A program made the position numbers and the translations under genes. A stretch of 64,000 nucleotides of DNA from Nymphaea colorata (taxonomy: Eukaryota > Streptophyta > Magnoliopsida > Nymphaeales > Nymphaeaceae). The stretch covers positions 12,462,802 through 12,526,801 of the forward strand of contig NC_045145.1 in assembly GCF_008831285.2 (NCBI RefSeq), in the 5' to 3' direction. Below the pieces are notes generated by a model. It saw only the letters and a list, made by a program, of their open reading frames with translations, did not search any database and was not told the DNA's origin. Shown piece by piece: positions 23,724 through 35,668 of this stretch. The number at the start of each line of letters is the position of its first letter. Position 1 is the first letter of the stretch.

Positions 23724-24500
23724 CATGTTATTTGTTATATATGTAATTTTATTTGCGTATATTTTTAAATTTTTTATCAAGCTTACCTTAATCTCATCAA
23801 AATTCAAAGTTTTATTAAATAGGAGAGGAAAAGCTAGGAGAAGGAAAAAAAGAAAAAAAACAAGAGAAAAGAATAACATATGCCATCAGGAGCATCCCAT
23901 TAAGTTTGATCAAGTCGAGTGACGTGCCAGTTCGCACCCACATCGGTGCACGTGTGCCACCATAGTTCGTGCACCCATGTGACTTACTTTATAACATGTT
24001 ATATTACATATGCAATGCATAATTTATCATATATGTATATATATGTTACATAACATATATAACACCCACATGCACGTTGCCACCATAGTTCGTGCACCAT
24101 GTTACATATGCAATAAAAATATATGATACATTTATGTATATATTGCATATATGTAATACATGTAATATATTGTGTATATAATCTGTACATATAGTTGTAT
24201 GTATATAATATTATAGTATATGATGTAAATAGTATATAGTTATAGGTATATGTATATATAACTATTATAGTTTTATATATGTATATTACATAAATATTAT
24301 ATATAATTGTATATAATGTATATATGACATCATAAATCTAGTATATTACTATGTAACGTATACGTAAATGTATAATATATATATAATACATAAAATATAT
24401 GACGTATATGATATATGTATATTTATAATATCCGCATACATTAGCATATAACATGTAGGTAACTATGTGATTTATACGTATTACATATGACATATACTAT
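23285..24500. repeat. TA-rich low-complexity block, left arm
   Basis: About 1.2 kb of ATAT/GTATAT-rich DNA with pure TA runs (notably 23681-23720), interrupted near 23760-24000 by a more complex segment containing GTGCACCCATGTGAC-type words. The mirrored block is at 41335-42575 in the right arm. All open frames in it are simple-sequence artefacts. Confidence 0.85.
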
Positions 24501-25240
24501 GTATTCTTGCAGAACAAACATAAATGCTAAACATGATAAGATTGGTAACTGAGCATTCTTGGTGTCCCTCAAGGCCAGCGCACTCACTGTGACAACACCT
24601 GAGTTTGGAAACTGGTCCCAAGCAGGTGTAGCAGAATTACAAATGGGGCTTGGAAGCACATTGGAAAGCAAAAAGTAAGGTGCTTTTGAAGTGTCTTGAG
24701 AGCACTATTTAAAGAAAGAAGCCAGCTTCCTTTGTGACCAGAACTGTGCTTCCCATTCAGGCAACTGATGCAAGCTTCTTTTTTCAGTAAAATCTAGACT
24801 CCTAATGTAATCAAACCTATTTTATAAATCTTTGCCCAAGCTTAAAACTTAATTATGCAAAAAGTTTGGAGTTTGAAACTTGAATGTTTGATCTTTGTTT
24901 ATAAGTTATATTTTTTGCTGGCTAGTTGTCTCTTAACTTACTACTTTGGCTCTCGTTTGCTTCATGATCTACTTTTGAGTCACTTCCAGTTCATTTCTCA
25001 GTTCCTACTTCCGAAAATTTGTAGGGGTCTCTCTACTCGCTCGCAATTCCATACTAACCCTGGTCCCAAGAACAGAGGCAAATGTGAATAAGTGCTTGGT
25101 GTTTTAAGTAACTGGAAATAAATATGCTTTAGATAACATATTCCTTATCATCTTGTTATGATGTTATCTGTTTTTGGGAAACAAGGAAGATTGATTGTGC
25201 TAGCCCATGACTAATTTTTGTCTTCCTTTGATAATTGCAG

Positions 25241-25377
25241 AATGTTGATATGGATAACTTTGATGACTTTGGCACCAATTTGTATACAGCACCTGAGACT
25301 TCCTTTTTGGGCACAGGCTTTGATGAAAACGAGCTAAAATGCATAGATAACGAAGCGACAGACACTGCAGCTCAAAG
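25241..25377 (+). other. Exon-like 137 bp segment, left arm
   Basis: Preceded by TAATTGCAG and followed by GTTGATG, it has one fully open frame containing MDNFDDFGTNLYTAPE and FDENELKCIDNEATD, an acidic peptide. The right-arm counterpart (40455-40591, minus strand) has the same 137-base length, splice dinucleotides and open frame with about 8 substitutions. I do not recognise the protein. Conservation of frame and splice sites in both arms suggests an exon copied from a real gene before or during the duplication. Confidence 0.5.
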
Positions 25378-27043
25378 GTTGATGATTTTAATTGTTAATA
25401 TGTTCATCAATTAGTTTCTCATTTTGCATTCCTCTAGCACAAGCTAATTTAGTGCTTCTATTAGAAATATATGCACATGAATAAGCATCTTATACTTAAG
25501 TTGTCATAAAGAACTGTTTTTTCTTCTGGTGTAATGTTAATTTCTTTTTTCCCAAACTAATTACTTATTTACTCTTTAGTCTCTGATTTCAAATGAAATC
25601 ATTCTGGGTCTATCTTGCAAGCAGGACATGTTCAGCGATTCGTGTATTTGAAGTTCATTTTCTTCTTGTCTGCATTCTCCATTATGTTATTGCTTACGAT
25701 AGTCTTGTTCTTACTTGGTTTTTCTCTTCTCCAACTTGGCTGTCTATTAAGTACATGATGTGCATCCAGCGTTCTAGCCATATATTGGTGTGTTTGTAAT
25801 GTTAAATTAATCAGTGGTGATCACAATGCCTCTCTGACATGATAATACTGTGATTTGTTAGTGAGCTAAGAACAAGTTGGCTTTGTTTGATTTAAGTGGT
25901 TTTTTATTAATAAATATTGCTACTATTGTTTCTGTTATTACATTTATTCAGCAATTTGACATGATTTTGAGCCGTTCAAGAATGACCCTGGCTGGAATTA
26001 TACTGTATTTCATGGTACTGAAATCCATGGATCCAAATCAACCCTATTTGAATCAATATAGATCACATGTCCTTTTTATTTTTAATTATTTTCAATATTC
26101 TGAATTTTTTATTTTTTTCTTTTACCTTTTATCATAAACAATACAATTTTTAACTTTCTCTGATTCGCAAATGAATTCTGTTTTTGTTTCAGCTAATCGT
26201 TTGAATCTTTTGCTGACTGATTAGATTTAGGAATAAATTTTAGCATCACTTCTTTTATTGACGACAATTTTTGTTCCTTGTTGACTGTTTCTTAATTCTT
26301 TTGTCTTCTTTTATGCTATTTTATTGAACTCTTTTCTTGTGTCCTAATTCAAAATCTTTTTGAACCCTTTCTTAAGGTGCCAGGACCTTAAAGCAGGTGA
26401 GCTCATTTACATTTCTTCTGATCAAGTGTGACTTTTGTTGTTTAAATATCTCAAGAGCATTTGATATATGCATATTGTTGCTATTCCTTTTTCTCTTTTT
26501 ATCATTAGACAAAATCGTGTTCTGAAAGACTGTGCTATGGAAAGGAAAGTGTAGTGCAAATCTAGGTCTTGTGCCAAAAGATGCAAAGCTTGATAAGTAT
26601 GCTATCAGCTGTATATTTATGTTTCTTCTTGTTTATCTAGTCACCTCTAGAAAGTCACTTTTCAGCTATCATCTCTGTTATCAAATTTCGGGAATCAGAT
26701 GTATCAGAGCAGAAGGTTTGTATTCTGAGTTCTACATGTGCCACTTGGGAGAACGATGATTGTGAAAACCGGTTTTCCATAACCTTTTTCCGTTTTGCTT
26801 ATTGTGGTTGTAGATTCTGCATTGGAGAAATTGAAGATAGTGCCATCGACATGGAATAATAGGTCGAAGAAAAGGATGCCTTGTTAAACCAGACGACGGT
26901 GGCCAATGCGCAATGGGGGGTCAAGGTGCACAATGCCCCTAGGGAGAGTAGCCGGACCAGGAGGCTGAAATTGCCATGCGGCCATCATTGGAGAGAACTT
27001 AACCTTCGGCAGAACTTGAGGGCAGTGACGTAGTGGACTCTCT

Positions 27044-28089
27044 GACACACGCTCAAAGCATGAAGGTGCCATGACAAATGAGAAGAACTAGACTCACGCC
27101 TGGTAGGACACTGCCCTGACTTTCGAGCTGGAACGGGAAAAGAGAACCTAGGTTGGTCTCTTCAAGCAAATAATGCAGTTGATGTTGCCCACGCTAGCCA
27201 GGGCCAGCGACTGCATACCAACCGAGGAGGGCATTCCGCCACCAGTGGACCCAAGTAATGCCCTCAACCAGTCATTACAACACTTGTCTTCTAAGGAAAG
27301 GTGAGTACGTTTCAAGCACAGCCAGTGCTTCACGTGCAGAGCCAAATCGGGGCAGCTACATGAGTGTAAGCAGCTGACGACCTGCTAGAAGAAGCCGAAC
27401 CAGTGGCCCTTCTGGAGCTGCTAAAGGAGAAGGGCAGAGGTGTGATTGTTACCTCTTCCATCGCACAACCAGCCCTGTTAAAGGCAAACTGCGGGCAGCC
27501 CACACTCTCTATCTCCATTTTGTGCACGGCTGTGAGGACAACACCAACCAAGGAGACCCCAGCAACTGTCGTGAATGTAAAAGGATATGTCGGCACTGCT
27601 GGAGCAGTTTGGCTCGTTGAGGGCGGGTCTTCTCAAGCCATCTTGAGTCAACAGGGGGCTCGAATGGGGCTCAACACAGGAGGGCCCTTCTGCACTGCCT
27701 ACAGACATTGGGAAAACAGGGTGCAGGGTCGACAGCTCCATGCAAGCCTGTTTATTTTTGTTGGATGGGGACCAGGCATTGAACTTGACACTTGACAGCC
27801 CTCAGCTAAAGCGACTCAGCAAGGATTCCTCCGATCTCCTTGAAAGAAAAGTAGGATCCTTGAGGAGGGTGGTGAAAGGGTGACCATATACGACTTGGGA
27901 ACCAACGCATCATGCATGCCTTGAGTTTTCAGAGACCCACCTCATACCAAGGTAAGGGGGCAACCAGTGTGAGGCAAACAGATGGGCCAAGACTGCTGAG
28001 CCAAAGAGGACAACTAGCCCACAGCTTAACAAACCACATCAATGCGGATCTAGTAAGGGGAAGAGAAACAATTCAGATTTCAGCATATG
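27044..28089 (+). other. Unidentified open segment ahead of copia piece, left arm
   Basis: More GC-rich than its surroundings, with overlapping open frames whose order is kept in the right arm (about 37999-39035, minus). One frame (27403-27795) begins MALLELLKEKGRGVIV. In another frame both arms encode a cysteine pattern, CDCYLF then NCRECKRICRHCW (left) or NCGECKRICRHCW (right), suggestive of metal binding. Stops and frameshifts differ between arms. It may be part of an older transposable element; no transposase or gag motif is evident. Confidence 0.35.
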
Positions 28090-29111
28090 AAGCCACCAAA
28101 TTCTACCGGATCCACTGGAGTGCATCATGGGAGAAAATCTATCACTATTCTGTTACTATATGTTGATGATATCATTCATACAGGAAATTCACATTCATTT
28201 ATAATGTCATTCCTCGTCACCATCAGACAACAATTTGCTATGAATGATCTGGATGATCTGAATTACTTCTCGGGAATTCAAGTTGCAAGGACTTCCAAAA
28301 GCTTGTTTATGCATCTGTCTAGATATGCTTAAGACATTATTTCTAGAGCACAAATGCAGCAATGTAAAATAGTGAGCGCACCTATTACTGTTGGTTTCAA
28401 ATCTCCTGAGGAAATTGATCCTCCTTATTCCAATGCTACCGCATATCGAAGTCTTGTAGGTTCACTTCAATACTTGACCCTTACACGGCCAGATCTCTCC
28501 TATGCAGTAAATTTTGCATGTCAATTGATGCATAACCCAACGATAAAGCATTTTCAAATCTTGAAATGCATTATATGATATGTTCAAGGCACGTCTCAAT
28601 ATGGTATCCAGTTCTATAAATCCCAAGTTTTGACTCTCCGAAAGTACTCTGCTGCAGACTGGGCGGGCTGTCCATATACACGCCAATCGACTTCATGATA
28701 CTGCACATTTCTTGGTCCAAATTGTATATCCTGGAGCTCTAAGAAACAATTGACTATTGCTCACCCGTCCTGTGAAGCTGAATACCAGGCCCTCGCCGGA
28801 GCTGCTGCTGAAATTAAATGGGTTACCTTTATTTTAGAAGATCTCAGTGTCTATCTCTCCAAAGCTCCAATTCTATTGAGTGACAACATTTCGGCACTAC
28901 ATACCACTATTATGACAGTCTTTCATTCACGTATGAAACATTTTGGAACTCCATTATCATTTTATTCATGAACAAATTGCACTGGAAAATATGAAAACTC
29001 AATTTGTCACAACCGAAGGTCAGCTTGCAGATCTTTTTACCAAACCATTGTCTCAGCAATGATTCAGCATCTTGGCTTATGTATGCAACCTTCCCTTTGG
29101 TTGAGGGGGGG
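28090..29111 (+). pseudogene. pol: Ty1/copia RT-RNase H fragment, left arm
   Basis: The sequence enters a copia polyprotein in the middle of reverse transcriptase at the catalytic LLLYVDDII, then continues through FSGIQVARTSK and [19 protein letters not shown]. RNase H follows, with SSKKQLTIAHPSCEAEYQAL and LADLFTKPLSQQ, the typical polyprotein end. In-frame stops and a frameshift (near 28332, 28578 and 28698) break it. Upstream gag, protease, integrase and the N-terminal half of RT are missing, so the element is 5'-truncated. A polypurine tract TTGAGGGGGGG (29101-29111) directly precedes the LTR. Confidence 0.92.
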
Positions 29112-29610
29112 TGATAACGCACCAGCTCACTCAAGAAAATCAGGTGCGTCTTCAACGGTTCATAACTCCAGGAGATCAGGCATGGATCATAACTGCAGGA
29201 AATCAGGCATAATTAATATGGCAGAAAATCAAATCAGCCACGTGAGTCAAGAAAATAAAACACATCTTGATAAGGCTCCAGCAATAAATCAGAATTCCAG
29301 CAAATTAAGAGCAATAAATATGGAAGCGAAGCCAATCGGACAAGCAACAAAAACGCCTCTTCACAATGGTGAAAGATTTTGGGAGAATGTCAGTTTCTCC
29401 TATTCAAAACCAAAGGAGAAATTCAAGCAAACAGATTGTACACCCATGGAAACTGATTCAAATTCGAATCAAACATAGCAATGTATAAATACTGTGCTAA
29501 GGGAACCAGATCATAATGAAATTGATGACTGAGTTGTAGAGTAGGAATTTTTCTTCCGAACCACATTAATTTCTTTTGTTCATCATCTTCATCCTTCTTT
29601 CTCTTTTGCA
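29112..29610 (+). repeat. Copia 3' LTR, left arm
   Basis: It begins TGATAACGCACC immediately after the polypurine tract and ends TTTTGCA, giving TG...CA ends and a length of 499 bp. It has a TATA-like TGTATAAATACT near 29481. The mirror copy in the right arm is 498 bp. No second LTR of this element is present, in keeping with the 5' truncation. Confidence 0.8.
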
Positions 29611-30415
29611 GGCTTACAATTAACTTTATGCTAAAGTACTTGACAATGTTAGAGCGGCAGAATGCAGCATTTTCAAAGATTAGAAAGCAGAATCCTGCGA
29701 ACTACATAAGGAGTCAAGAAGAGCAATCTTGCTCTCTGTCTCCCTCTTGGGTAACACGTCTATTTTTATTTTTCTTTAGTCCATGTCTTAATTGATGAAG
29801 TTTCTTCAAGAATTCGTGTGGCATCTATGGATTTTCCTTGGCATATTTATGAATGCAGGAAAATTGGTCTCATTTCATACCTTCTTGTTGTGTTTTCCTA
29901 GGGTAAAAAGGCATGTCCTGGAGAGTTCCATTTGTTTGTTAGGAAATGGAATTAATTCCTGTTGTGACTTGAAGAATTAAGAGTTTTCAGTGGAAAGGTA
30001 AGCTACTTAAATGTGTTCGCCAAGTGTACTTTTCTGAAAGATGATTTCAGTTTTGATATTTGAGTTATTTCTTTTTGTATAAAAAGTTTGGCCATTGTAC
30101 AGCTGTACCAAACACTTTAATATTGAGCTGCAACCATGGGAAGATTGTATTTTATGGTTATGGTATATTAAAGGTAAAATACTTAGTCATCAGTGTTTAA
30201 CAACCGATAATATTCTCATGTGCAACTGGTTTATTAGCAAGTAGCTTATGATGCAGACTGTTTACAAGTGGTTGTGTACTGTTTAAGCGATTGTGCTTTC
30301 AACGGCCAAAGACTAAAATATCACCTTTTCTTTTCTCTTTGACTTTCTCTCTCACTTTTCTCTTGGAAAAATCAAATGGTCACGTGCCTACCAATTTCTC
30401 TCTTTCTAAATCAGC
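29611..30415 (+). repeat. Post-LTR segment present three times in the window
   Basis: This stretch is mirrored in the right arm (35669-36476) and part of it (about 29640-30260) also has a third, more diverged direct copy at about 32170-32770 in the spacer. An open stretch MLERQNAAFSKIRKQNPANY leads to a possible GT donor near 29751. The third copy has the related SKEQSCSPSYSM before a possible donor. It may derive from a host gene exon plus intron; the protein is unknown to me. Confidence 0.5.
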
Positions 30416-30576
30416 ATATTTTTCATTTTTTTCAAAGATATCAGGCTATTTTCCATTTTTTTAATGGCCAAAGACTAAAACATCACCTTTTTCTCTCTTT
30501 GAATTTCTCTCAAACTTTTATCCTGGAAAAATCAAATGGTCAAGTACGTTCCAATCTCACTCTCCCTCTCCCTCTC

Positions 30577-30661
<85 letters not shown>

Positions 30662-32169
30662 AAAAAGCAGAGAAGGAAAAAGAGAATGAGTCTCGAGTTC
30701 GTTTAATATGAAAATTTTATTGTATTCATCTTTCATCTCAGCATCCTCCTTTCTATATCAAAATTAAACAACCAATAAGAATAACTTATGAGAATTAGTG
30801 GAAGGGCGGCCTGCTCATGGTTTTCATTCATTTGGCTTTTTTTCTAAAAGGATCCACATAGATGTGTTTGACATGTTTTAAGAAAATGTTGAGTGTTTAG
30901 TTGTATAAATTAATTTATAACTTGAAAAGGCTATATATTTTTTTATTCTTATAAATCTTGATCTATTGCATTGGACGTTGGTGATTTCTTTATCTTGTAA
31001 AATTGGAAATTCCAGACTTCGAGTGCTTATTTTACTCACTAAATAAATGGCCCTATTTTTGTGATATAGAAGAGTTTTGGTCAAATATAACTATAAAATT
31101 TTTAAAATAAAGCAAATACCTGTTAAGCAGTCGGTGGGCAAAAGAAGGGTTTCTATTAAGAAATTGAAAATGTGAAGGCACTTTTCAAGATTACAGCAAG
31201 TTATCAAGGACGACGTGAAAATTTTCTATAATAACCCCGCCAACCGCTAAGGTTCTCTCAAAAATGTCCTGCCAAAAGCAAGAAGCCGGGAAGAGAGAGA
31301 GAGAGAGCATCAGAGCACTGACACGTAAAACAGGGCAGCGGGCCGAGCCGCCGTGGGGTACCCGGGACCCAGGCCAGCTGACACAAGCGGCCTTGCCGAT
31401 TAGTAATTTTTTTTGTTGGTCTTGTTTTAAAAATTATTTTGAGAGCCTGAGATTGATTGAAACTTAGGTACTGATCGTATTTGATGTGTATGAATTTAGT
31501 TCTTTCTTTCTCTTCTTTTTCGGTGTCCTTCATTCTCAATCGACTGATTGAGTTGATAAGCCTAGTAGTTGTTTCTTGCTTGATTATTTTGAGAAACTCT
31601 GTTGAAGAATGTTTGGGATTTCTAGGTCCGTTGGGCTTCAGGTGACTGGGTTTGTGGAAGACCATTCAGTATGCCCATGGATTGGATGTATTCATGATTG
31701 TTTTCTTCTTTCCCGTTCTTATTTCTTGGACATGAAAAAAAATTTTCCAACTTCGTCTGTTTTGGTGTGTACTCTGGGATTTTGGGTTGGATTGTTGGTT
31801 TCGGTGATAGAATTGCTGGAAGATCGTTTAGTGTGTGATGCATTAGAATTTTCAAATTCGCCTTTGGATTCACAGTCTTGAATTCGTTGATGTTGTCTGT
31901 TTTTTTTATAGCTTTGTGCGTTGTTTGTGCCGTCTTCCATGGATTGATCACTCAATCTCTAGTTCAATATGTTTGTTCAGGAGAGGACCGTTTGTCCTTG
32001 CTAACGTCATGTCTTGTGATCTGTTCCTTTGACCATTTTGTTTGACAATCTTCTTAGCGCTGGTAGTGAATATCTGCAACTTTCTGCTCTCTCTCTCTCT
32101 CTCTCTCTCTGAAATTTCTCGCAGCTCACCTTGCTGATTATTTAGTGCCTCATCTCACTTTACAAACAA
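30416..32169. other. Spacer of the inverted repeat, first part
   Basis: It contains a CT run followed by a TA run at about 30578-30659. A GC-rich patch at about 31260-31390 includes an AG run and CpG-rich words such as GGGCCGAGCCGCCG. A second CT run lies at about 32086-32110, followed by a CTCGCAG acceptor-like site. The GC-rich patch could be a promoter-proximal or 5' UTR region of a former gene feeding the exon-like third copy at 32170, but no coding sequence supports this. Confidence 0.4.
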
Positions 32170-32770
32170 CTTAGTGGGCAAGAATGTGACAATTCAAAAA
32201 TGGCAAGAAAGCAACATTTTTAGATAGATGAAGGCAGAAACCCGGGAAATACTTAAGGAGTCAAAAGAGCAATCTTGCTCTCCATCTTACTCAATGTAAA
32301 CCTTCTCTATGTTTATTTTTCTTTAGTTCTTGTCATAATTGAAGTTTTGTCAAGAATTCGTATGGCATCTGTGGGTTTTCCTTGGCATTTTATGAACTTT
32401 ATAAAATTTGTCTAATTGCTAGGGTAAAAAGGGGTGTTTCGGACATTTATTTGTCAGGAAATAGAACTAATTCTTGTTGAGACTTGAAGAATTAGGAGTT
32501 TTCAGTGGATAGGTAAGCTACTTAAATGTATTTGCTGAAATGCCGGTTCCTGATCAGTTTTAATATTTGAGTTATTACGTTACCATAAAACGTTTTTCAA
32601 TCGTACAACTGTGGCAAATAATTGAATATTGAGCTGCAATCATGGGTAAACTGTCCTATATGGTTATGGTATGTTAAATGTGAATGCTTGGTCACCAGTG
32701 TTTAAACAAACACAATGTTCTCATGTGGCAACTGATTTATTATATAATAGCTTATTATGCGGGCACTTTG
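32170..32770 (+). repeat. Third, diverged copy of the post-LTR segment
   Basis: Collinear with 29640-30260 in direct orientation at perhaps 80% identity by eye. Shared phrases include GAGCAATCTTGCTCTC, GGTTTTCCTTGGCAT (ATTTTCCTTGGCAT in the arm), GAATTAAGAGTTTTCAGTGG (GAATTAGGAGTTTTCAGTGG here) and AGGTAAGCTACTTAAATGT. It lies in the spacer and no copia LTR precedes it, so it represents the state of this locus without the retrotransposon. Confidence 0.75.
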
Positions 32771-32930
32771 TTTTTGTTGTCATCATTTTTAACGAATGTG
32801 TGAGCAATACCATTTTATGATGGTATTGCAAGTGGGTGATTACTGTTTTGGCAAAATATAACTATAATGTTTTTTCAAAATAAAGTAAGTACCTGTTATG
32901 CACATAACGACTTTTGATCCAACCAATACT

Positions 32931-33206
32931 CACATCGGTCAGGACCATCTAATATCACAATAGTCTCAGTCCTCTTTGTAGTTGAAAGGTTAACTTCTTT
33001 CTTGAAATGGTTGATCCCTCCCTGCACTTGTTGAGCATGCGAAAACCATTTTGAATTCTAATTAGATTCACATCGGTCAGGACCATATAATATCACAATA
33101 GTCTCAGTCCTCTTTGTAGTTGAAAGGTTAACTTCTTTCTTGAAATGGTTGATCCCTCCCTGCACTTGTTGAGCATGCGAAAACCATTTTGAATTCTAAT
33201 TAGATT
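32931..33206. repeat. Recent 138 bp tandem duplication
   Basis: Two directly adjacent copies (32931-33068 and 33069-33206), each beginning CACATCGGTCAGGACCAT and ending TCTAATTAGATT. I see one base difference near the start (CATCTAAT versus CATATAAT), so the duplication is young. Confidence 0.95.
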
Positions 33207-34835
33207 GTTACTTTCTTGTTTCTATTATGAAATCAAGATCACAATTTTTACCACATCTAGGTCTTGATACGACGTCCCAACAACCAAATAGATACACCCT
33301 TTGTCTGACCAAAGAAAAAACCATTGTTCAAGGCATCATATGGGGGTTTTCCTTTTCACATATGAGGGACTCTGGTCATTTCACATTCACAACATCAGTT
33401 CCCACTTACTCCCCTGCCCTTTCCTAGCCGCTCTTCTTCTTGGATCTCTCCTCCCTGCCCCATCTGGTGGGCACCATGGCCAGCTGCTCCTCCCATCGGC
33501 CAGAGTCATACTTACTCTACTGATCGACCATGCGTTGAGTTGGAAAGACCAAGTTCGCCATCGACAAGATGACTTCCCGCCCTTTGATCAGCTTGGTATT
33601 TTAGTGGTGGTTGATTTGCATCCCAACCTTCGCTCTTAACACTTTCTTGTTAAACAAAAGTGCCTCTTTGGTTCTTGGTCCATATTTATCAGCTTATCAA
33701 GTAATATTACTAACCCACATCATGAGCTTTTCTTGGAGAGAATCCACTTAATTTCAGACCATCGCATTTCAAACACTGTTTCACAAGTATGAATCCAAAA
33801 ACTATTTTGTTGGCCGGTCAACTTAAGGGCCAGTCAAAATAGTTTGCCAAGAAAATGGTACCGAATTGGTCAATCTCCATGAGAATTGAAAAGGAATGAA
33901 TATTAAAAGTATTTGGAAAATGATAATGTAAAACTAGAATTGCACTATTTAGAATGAAGTAATTTTCATCTCAGATGTATATAAATATTTTTTCTATTTT
34001 GTAATTTTGGTCTTCTTATTTTCAATCATTGCTTAGTACGAAATTGTAGCATCGAAATGACAAAAGAGGGGCTTGGACCGGCCCAGTTAAATTTTAATCA
34101 AAAAATATATAAGAAAAATATTATATATATGCATTTATTTATTTAAAATTAATTAAAAATTGTCAAGCCTGGCCAAGCCGGGTGCCCACTTCTATCTAGA
34201 CATAATGTGTGTGCCATTATTGCATTTTACTTCTTGATTTTGTTACATTACCTGGCGGTTGATTTCTAGAATAAGTCTATGTTGTTATCCCTGCCTGTTT
34301 GATTGTCACATTGAGATTGGGAGTTTCTAAAGCCGACACTGTGTCAAAACAATAATTTGATCAAGACAGCATGTTACTATGTTCTCGCTTTTTCAGTACC
34401 GTAAGAAAAGCTTGAATTTTGGACGAGAAAGCCTTGCTTCGATTTGCTTATGGTGATTTTTCAGATACTGCCTATTGAAAAGTGAGCTTATTTTTATTGA
34501 AAAAAAATGTTATAAACCTTCTACTTTAATACAAGAATATGTTGTTATAGCCGCAAAATCATCTGCAAATATGATTGAACGAACCAGCAAACTTCATATA
34601 TACATCATCCATCAACTACATATATGCCAATAAAACAAACCTCATTTAAGGCCGGAGTTTACTGTGAACGTCTCATACGAACGTCCGAGCCTCGCAAGAA
34701 GTTGAAATATGTTTATATCGATCATTGATCATTTGGCAATTTGTTCGGTATTTTAAGGGAAGCATGAATCAATATAAGTCATCCCACACTCGAAACATTT
34801 TCCCAAGATACTGAACAAAAGTCTGTGCTATTCTC
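33207..34835. other. No recognisable gene
   Basis: Part of the inverted-repeat spacer. A C-rich patch near 33400-33500 has open frames in more than one phase and none resembles a known family. Around 34060-34190 there are GGCCTGGC-type words reminiscent of decayed interspersed repeats. Confidence 0.35.
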
Positions 34836-35204
34836 GTGTCCCTCCTCTCCGAGAGAATAGCAAGAGGGCCTCCTCCTTCCTCTTGCTTCCGACCTCTTCT
34901 TCTTGTCTCTTTCTTGCTCACGCTTCTGACCGCTCGCCATTCTTGCTCATCCTCTGATCACTCGCCATTGGCATTGTCTCCTCTTCTTTTACCGTCCCAC
35001 TCCCTGTGTTTGTCTGAAGGGAGAGAGACCTGCTTCTCTCTGTCGATTTTTCTGCTCCGAGTCACTTGGATGTCCACAGAGACACAGGAACCCTTTCTCA
35101 ACAATGGCATCTCTTCAAAGCATCATTTTATGAGAGTCCCATTGGACCAATCCGTAACGTGTCTGAACCGCGGGACGAAAGCGTTCCGTGTCCCAACGAC
35201 GTAA
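34836..35204 (+). CDS. Hypothetical 122-residue open frame, doubtful
   Basis: An ATG-started frame with a hydrophobic leucine-rich stretch LLLVSFLLTLL near residues 21-31, followed by serine-rich low-complexity sequence. By composition it could mimic a signal peptide, but the DNA is C/T-rich, which favours such residues by chance. No family match is apparent, and it sits in the inverted-repeat spacer among non-coding sequence. I list it only because it is the longest open frame of the spacer with an N-terminal hydrophobic segment; it is more likely spurious than real. Confidence 0.15.
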   Translation: MSLLSERIARGPPPSSCFRPLLLVSFLLTLLTARHSCSSSDHSPLALSPLLLPSHSLCLSEGRETCFSLSIFLLRVTWMSTETQEPFLNNGISSKHHFMRVPLDQSVTCLNRGTKAFRVPTT

Positions 35205-35668
35205 TTGGAACGAACTCCGTGTCCGAACCATGGTTGATCTATTTCACTTATTATTGATGCTCCCATGGCATTCTCTTATTGTTTCAGCTCTGCCTCGATT
35301 GTCCGAATCCAGCGCTGCAAATTCTCTGCTCAATACCACATGATGTAAGAGTGGTTTAATAGAGGTGGAAAATTTATGAGGATCTATCCCTACTCACCTT
35401 TGCTATTCTGAGTTCGTGCTCATCGACCGTGGTTGTTGGCTGAGGAGGTCATTCGCCTTCATTCTTCTCTTTGTGCACTATGGTAGGAACCAGTATAAGT
35501 CTTATATATTTATTTTTATGCTTGAACATGTGCATTTGAAGGCTAGTATTACTTCAAAACTCCAACAGTTGGTATTGACGACAAGTTCTACACTCCTGTG
35601 TATCATGTACTGTTTGTTTGTTATTGAGGGAGAGGACGGCAGATTGTCACTGGCCATTTCAAAACTCG
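35205..35668. other. Inner end of the spacer, no recognisable gene
   Basis: Unique-looking sequence between the doubtful open frame and the start of the right arm. Nothing coding was recognised. Confidence 0.4.

Larger units (their letters stand above)
23163..30415 (+). repeat. Left arm of a ~7 kb inverted repeat
   Basis: The reverse complement of 35669-42695 aligns along this whole stretch. The outer edge lies at the CTTCTTTGCTAACTC / GAGTTAGCAAGGAAGC boundary (23163 and 42695). The inner edge lies where TTTCTAAATCAGC (ends 30415) meets GCTGATTTAGAAA (starts 35669). Identity sampled by eye ranges from about 86% in the copia RNase H to 94-98% in exon-like and post-LTR segments. The left arm is longer mainly because of an extra ~290 bases at about 26755-27043. 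Contents in order are exon-like segments, a TA-rich block, unidentified open sequence, a truncated copia element with LTR, and a post-LTR segment. Confidence 0.92.

Noticed and set aside
23438-24190. Several tyrosine/isoleucine-rich open frames in the TA-rich blocks
   Set aside because: Artefacts of ATAT simple sequence, mirrored in the other arm.
24574-24674. Segment reading TPEFGNW that recalls the RIN4/NOI motif, with a possible GTAAGG donor
   Set aside because: The NOI domain needs a longer conserved pattern that is absent; kept out as an exon call.
31258-31955. Minus-strand frames of 109-135 codons in the spacer
   Set aside because: Overlap each other and plus-strand frames in intron-like DNA; no family similarity.
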